Part shown: positions 60,516 to 64,000 of the stretch, in pieces
How the letters are laid out: each line of letters starts with the position of its first letter
Position numbering within the stretch: position 1 is the first letter of the stretch
Source of the DNA: Cranoglanis bouderius
Taxonomy: Eukaryota > Chordata > Actinopteri > Siluriformes > Cranoglanididae
Assembly: GCA_023630585.1 (NCBI GenBank)
Contig: CM042560.1
Coordinates: 6,174,501 to 6,238,500, forward strand
Direction of reading: 5' to 3'
Length of the DNA stretch: 64,000 nucleotides
Notes under the pieces: generated by a model
The model's database searches: none
What the model saw: only the letters and a program-made list of their open reading frames with translations
What the model was told of the DNA's origin: nothing
Program-made: the position numbers and the translations under genes

Positions 60516-61253
60516 AAAGTTAAGAATGCACATATGAGCATGGGGTTCGTAACTACAGACTCATCTGTAGTCCTAATGTTAAAAGTTAAAGACAACAAGA
60601 TGTTCCAGCAGGTTCCCGTACCCCTTTCTTGAATTTTCTGTATTGTATTCCCTTTTATCTATAATCATCAGGTTTTTCATGACTTAATGTGCGTGTATTA
60701 AAACAAGGAATAACCTACCAGATATTCCAGGACTACAGTATTTAGTTGCTCACATTACTCTATTATTTCTATTAGTGTGTATTATTAGGTATCATAGTTG
60801 CATCATTTCTATCACTTCCCTAAACAACCATACAATTGCTTGTAAGTCCAGCAAACATCATCAGCAACAACAACATTAAAATCTAATAATTACATTAAGC
60901 CTAGAAACAGGGGCGTAGCCATCATTTCAGATGTGAGGGGGGACAGAATGTCAAGGGTATTCTTTTTTTTTTTGGACCTTTGTCTAATTGAAGGGTTTTA
61001 TCTCTTCTTGCTCTTAATTGGCTTAATATGCAATTCATGATTCTGTACTTGCACGTTATATTGTATATTGCACTGTATTATTTAAATTTTGCAATTGTGT
61101 TTAGTGTACTTTGTATTGCACATAAATAGCACACAGTATATAATATATACTTGTATATTATGGATGATTTTATTTCAGTTCTCTCCCTTTTCTACTGAAT
61201 TATATACAGTAATGTAACAATGGCAGGGTTACACCTTTTTTTCCCTATACAGT

Positions 61254-61535
61254 GGGGGAAAAAGTATTTGATCCCCTGCTGATTTTGTATGTTTGCCTAC
61301 TGACAAAGAAATGATCAGTCTATAATTTTAATGGTAGGTGTATTTTAACAGTGAGAGACAGAATAACAACAAAAAAAAAATCCAGAAAAACACATTTCAA
61401 AAAAGTTATAAATTGATTTGCATTTTAATGAGTGAAATAAGTATTTGATCCCCTATCAATCAGCAAGATTTCTGGCTCCCAGGTGTCTTTTACACAGGTA
61501 ATGAGCTGAGATTAGGAGCACTCTCTTAAAGGGAG
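61254..61535 (+). mobile_element. Left end of a Tc1-like transposon
   Basis: Starts TACAGTGGGGGAAAAAGTATTTGATCCCC, with a second AAGTATTTGATCCCCTATC at 61440. Ends without transposase or right terminus. Confidence 0.65.
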
Positions 61536-61689
61536 ATGGTTAAATGTACCCTTGATGGTACCACCCCAGTGACAATATTTTGGTACCTTTATTTCTGAGA
61601 GTATATTGAATATCCTCTCAACACACTTACTACTGTTGACGTCATAGCACACAGGTGTAGAAGAGTAATGATGTAATCTATCCGGTGTC

Positions 61690-61865
61690 ACCCAGTAGAA
61701 GATGGGTTACATTTTGAATCTGGTTCCTCCCAAGGTGTCATCCTCATATTATCACAGGGAGTTTTGTCTCATCACTGTCGCCTCTGACTTGTTCATTACT
61801 GATCTAACTCCATATCCCAATTTCTGTAAAGCTGCTTTGTGACAATATCCATTGTTAAAAGTATT
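61690..61865. repeat. Fish dispersed repeat fragment
   Basis: Contains GGTTCCTCCCAAGGTGTC, ATCACAGGGAGTTTTGTCTC and CTGTAAAGCTGCTTTGTGACAA, the opposite orientation of the family at 21010. Confidence 0.55.
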
Positions 61866-61869
61866 ATGC

Positions 61870-62990
61870 GATTATGAAATTTGGTGGAATGCATTAATGT
61901 GCTAATCTGTACTTGTATTTCTAATAATGAATTGGTTACTGAACAAACTTGGTCACCATCAGCCAATCAGATTTCAAAAAGCATTTCACAGGGTTAGCAC
62001 TGAGCTACCATCACAAAACCTAGTGTATGTTTGTCTATGGTCTCTTTATTGTTCTGTTTAACTTAGCAAGAACTGGGCACAGAGCTATTTGAAAAAAAGA
62101 TGCTTGGACCCCACAGCCATTTGTGGTTATATTTATTATTGTGTTCTTACAGATATTTTCCATGTTTGACTGGTCATTTGAATTAAATTGATTTAATCCA
62201 AACCTTAGTACTCAAAAACAAGTCGCTCTTTAAATAATATCAAAAGTGGACTTAATGCGTTGTTGGCGGAAAGTTCAGGAATAAAAGAAGGCTCCAATAA
62301 ATAGCCAGAATATTACAATATACATTTATAAATACAGAAAATCTCTACTAAAGGGGTTTGTAGAATTTATTTTAAACTCTGGGGGCAAATATTTTGGGGG
62401 CCAAGAAAGATAAGACGAGCTAAAAGACAAGAAGCAGAAGAAGATGCAATGACACTTATCCGTTTCCATTGAATTTTATTGGCTATTTCACCAAATGCCG
62501 ATGGCTGTATGTGTTTTTGAATGACAGCAGAATCTTTAGGAGTCTATTGGAGCATTGCCGGGCCAACCAGCCCAGAGCTTTTCAACTGAGCAACATCGAA
62601 ATATTAAAATAGATATGTAGAAAGGCACATGTTTTGTCGAAATACAATCTTGGCATGCATTGGCTTAAAAATAATATTAATAAAACGGGAGCTATTAATA
62701 ATAATAATAAAAAAAAAAACAACATGGTGGTAAACTGTCAAAAGCTTTGACCATATAAAGCGCCTGTTCCTCCGAGAGCAGGACTCACAGTATAAACATT
62801 CCTCCTCCTCCTCCATCTCATCTTGGCAAATAAATGAGAAAAAAAAAACAACCCTACACCACCATTGGCACAGGACACAGGCTCTGTAATACATCACTTA
62901 CACTCATAAATACTCGCTCGCTGAGAAACAGCAACAATGTCAATGACTGTTTGGTCCGACATACAGTAGCAATGTGCTCGAGTACAGTGT
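61870..62990. other. Gene-free interval
   Basis: No convincing exon. A minus-strand Glu-rich stretch at 62795-62830 looks like a short exon candidate but has no support. Confidence 0.35.
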
Positions 62991-63009
62991 TGATCTAAGC
63001 TTGTCCTGA

Positions 63010-63078
63010 GAGAAAGAGAGACAGAGAGAGCGAGAGAGAGAGAGCGAGAGAGAGAGAGGGAGAGAGAGCGAGAGAAAG
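63010..63078. repeat. AG microsatellite with CGAG interruptions
   Basis: AGAGAG repeats broken by CGAG units over about 65 bp. Confidence 0.85.
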
Positions 63079-63079
63079 C

Positions 63080-64000
63080 CCCCATCCTCAACAGCACAGC
63101 ACCAGTAGCCATGCAGGAGAGGAGCTTCAGGTTTTGGCACGTTTGCATCTCTGTTGTGTCTAACAATGCAAGCGCTGTCCTGATTTTGCCGAGTAGCAGA
63201 AAAGGGGGTGGGGTGCAAGTTAAAACTGATTAGCGTACTTGATCACGTGACATCACTACTTCTTTTCTTCAGCTTGACATAACCTAGCATACTAGTCTTA
63301 ATTACGCAAAATGTACAACACAAATTGTGGACTGTCCAGCTTCCTCTAATAGCTCCGCCCCTTCTGTAACTTACAGCAGGCAGCAGCTGCGAAAAGTGCT
63401 TCCAAGGTCCAGTTATATAATATACCGTTCTTACAAAGCAGCTAACATGACTGATTAGCGACAAGTTATAATGCTTAATGTTTATTAGCTATTAATAAGA
63501 TCATTTGAAGTGGTTATGTATAAAATAGTGCCACAGTCTATGAACAGATGAAACATGCCGGATTTGAATTTTTAATCGCACGGAGAATAAACGCATACTT
63601 CTCTGTCCAATCATCTTTTAACATTTTGTTTTGTAAACAATGCGACATCACTAATCAGTCAGAGAGGGTAAACAAAATGAAAACTCTCTGAAAGTCAGTG
63701 AAAACTCTCCTGTTTTTGAGCTTATGTCTCTAGCCCTTTAGCTTGTCTCTGGTTTGATGAGCTGCCTTCAGCTAAATGATTTACATAAATGCTTGTGATT
63801 GAATAAACAGAGGAGCTGATACAGAAGCTGAGCTGGTTTATGTTTAGAAAACTAGGGTAGCTGAACTACTTTTTTTTTCTCTCCATATATTTAACGATTC
63901 TGCTACTTGTTTTGGTCTGCTGAAATACTTAGCGTTTTCAGCTGCTGACCCCTGATCGAGCACATCCTCCAGGTATTAATAGTACACTACATTTAGCTGA
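63080..64000. other. Right edge of window, no gene seen
   Basis: Moderately AT-rich DNA without recognised exons, repeats or RNA genes on either strand. Confidence 0.35.

Noticed and set aside
62795..62835. Minus-strand MEEEEECLY followed by GTGAGT as an exon
   Set aside because: Short Glu run with a chance donor; no neighbouring exon, acceptor quality poor, no homology.

Overview
The window reads as nuclear DNA of a ray-finned fish. The genes are split by short GT-AG introns, the DNA between them is full of fish-type Tc1/mariner copies, tRNA-derived SINEs and LINE, DIRS and Gypsy fragments, and microsatellites are common. The repeat mixture resembles otophysan fish such as catfishes, but that placement is inference. 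All coding calls come from reading exons by eye: homology, splice sites and phase agreement between exons. No database search was run.

Layout. (1) 436-10477, plus strand: the 3' thirteen coding exons of a MICAL-like protein, best called micall1, with a LIM domain, proline-rich NPF-containing linker and C-terminal bMERB domain. The CH domain lies left of the window. (2) 12503-16834, minus strand: a complete six-exon gene of the UPF0193/EVG1 family (human C22orf23), tail to tail with micall1. The same two genes are neighbours on human chromosome 22, which supports both calls. (3) 17.4-23.1 kb: degenerate tandem AT-rich repeats, a broken Tc1 copy, fish dispersed repeats and the 3' exons of an unrecognised plus-strand gene. 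(4) 24.3-53.0 kb: a cluster of three related C2H2 zinc-finger loci. The first (minus strand) has a dead finger exon but a tandem array of four intact N-terminal exons. The second (plus) has 11 fingers and a fresh 2-kb tandem duplication of its 5' exons. The third (plus) has 11 finger units and has lost a twelfth. All three share N-terminal exons with a short motif of the type KM-C-(S/T)-V-(R/K)-L-V-D. This is not KRAB, SCAN or BTB as far as I can tell. (5) 53.3-57.4 kb: repeats and gene-poor DNA. (6) 57533-59879, minus strand: a compact five-exon gene, all introns phase 0, encoding a 124-residue acidic protein with a predicted signal peptide. I do not recognise it. A perfect interferon-stimulated response element consensus lies 82 bp upstream of its start codon. 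(7) 59.9-64 kb: repeats and DNA without a recognisable gene.

The strongest candidates for something undescribed are the small secreted-protein gene with the ISRE and the repeated phase-1 N-terminal exon module of the zinc-finger cluster. Zinc-finger families of this kind often coevolve with transposons, and this cluster is heavily invaded by them, but no functional link is shown here.
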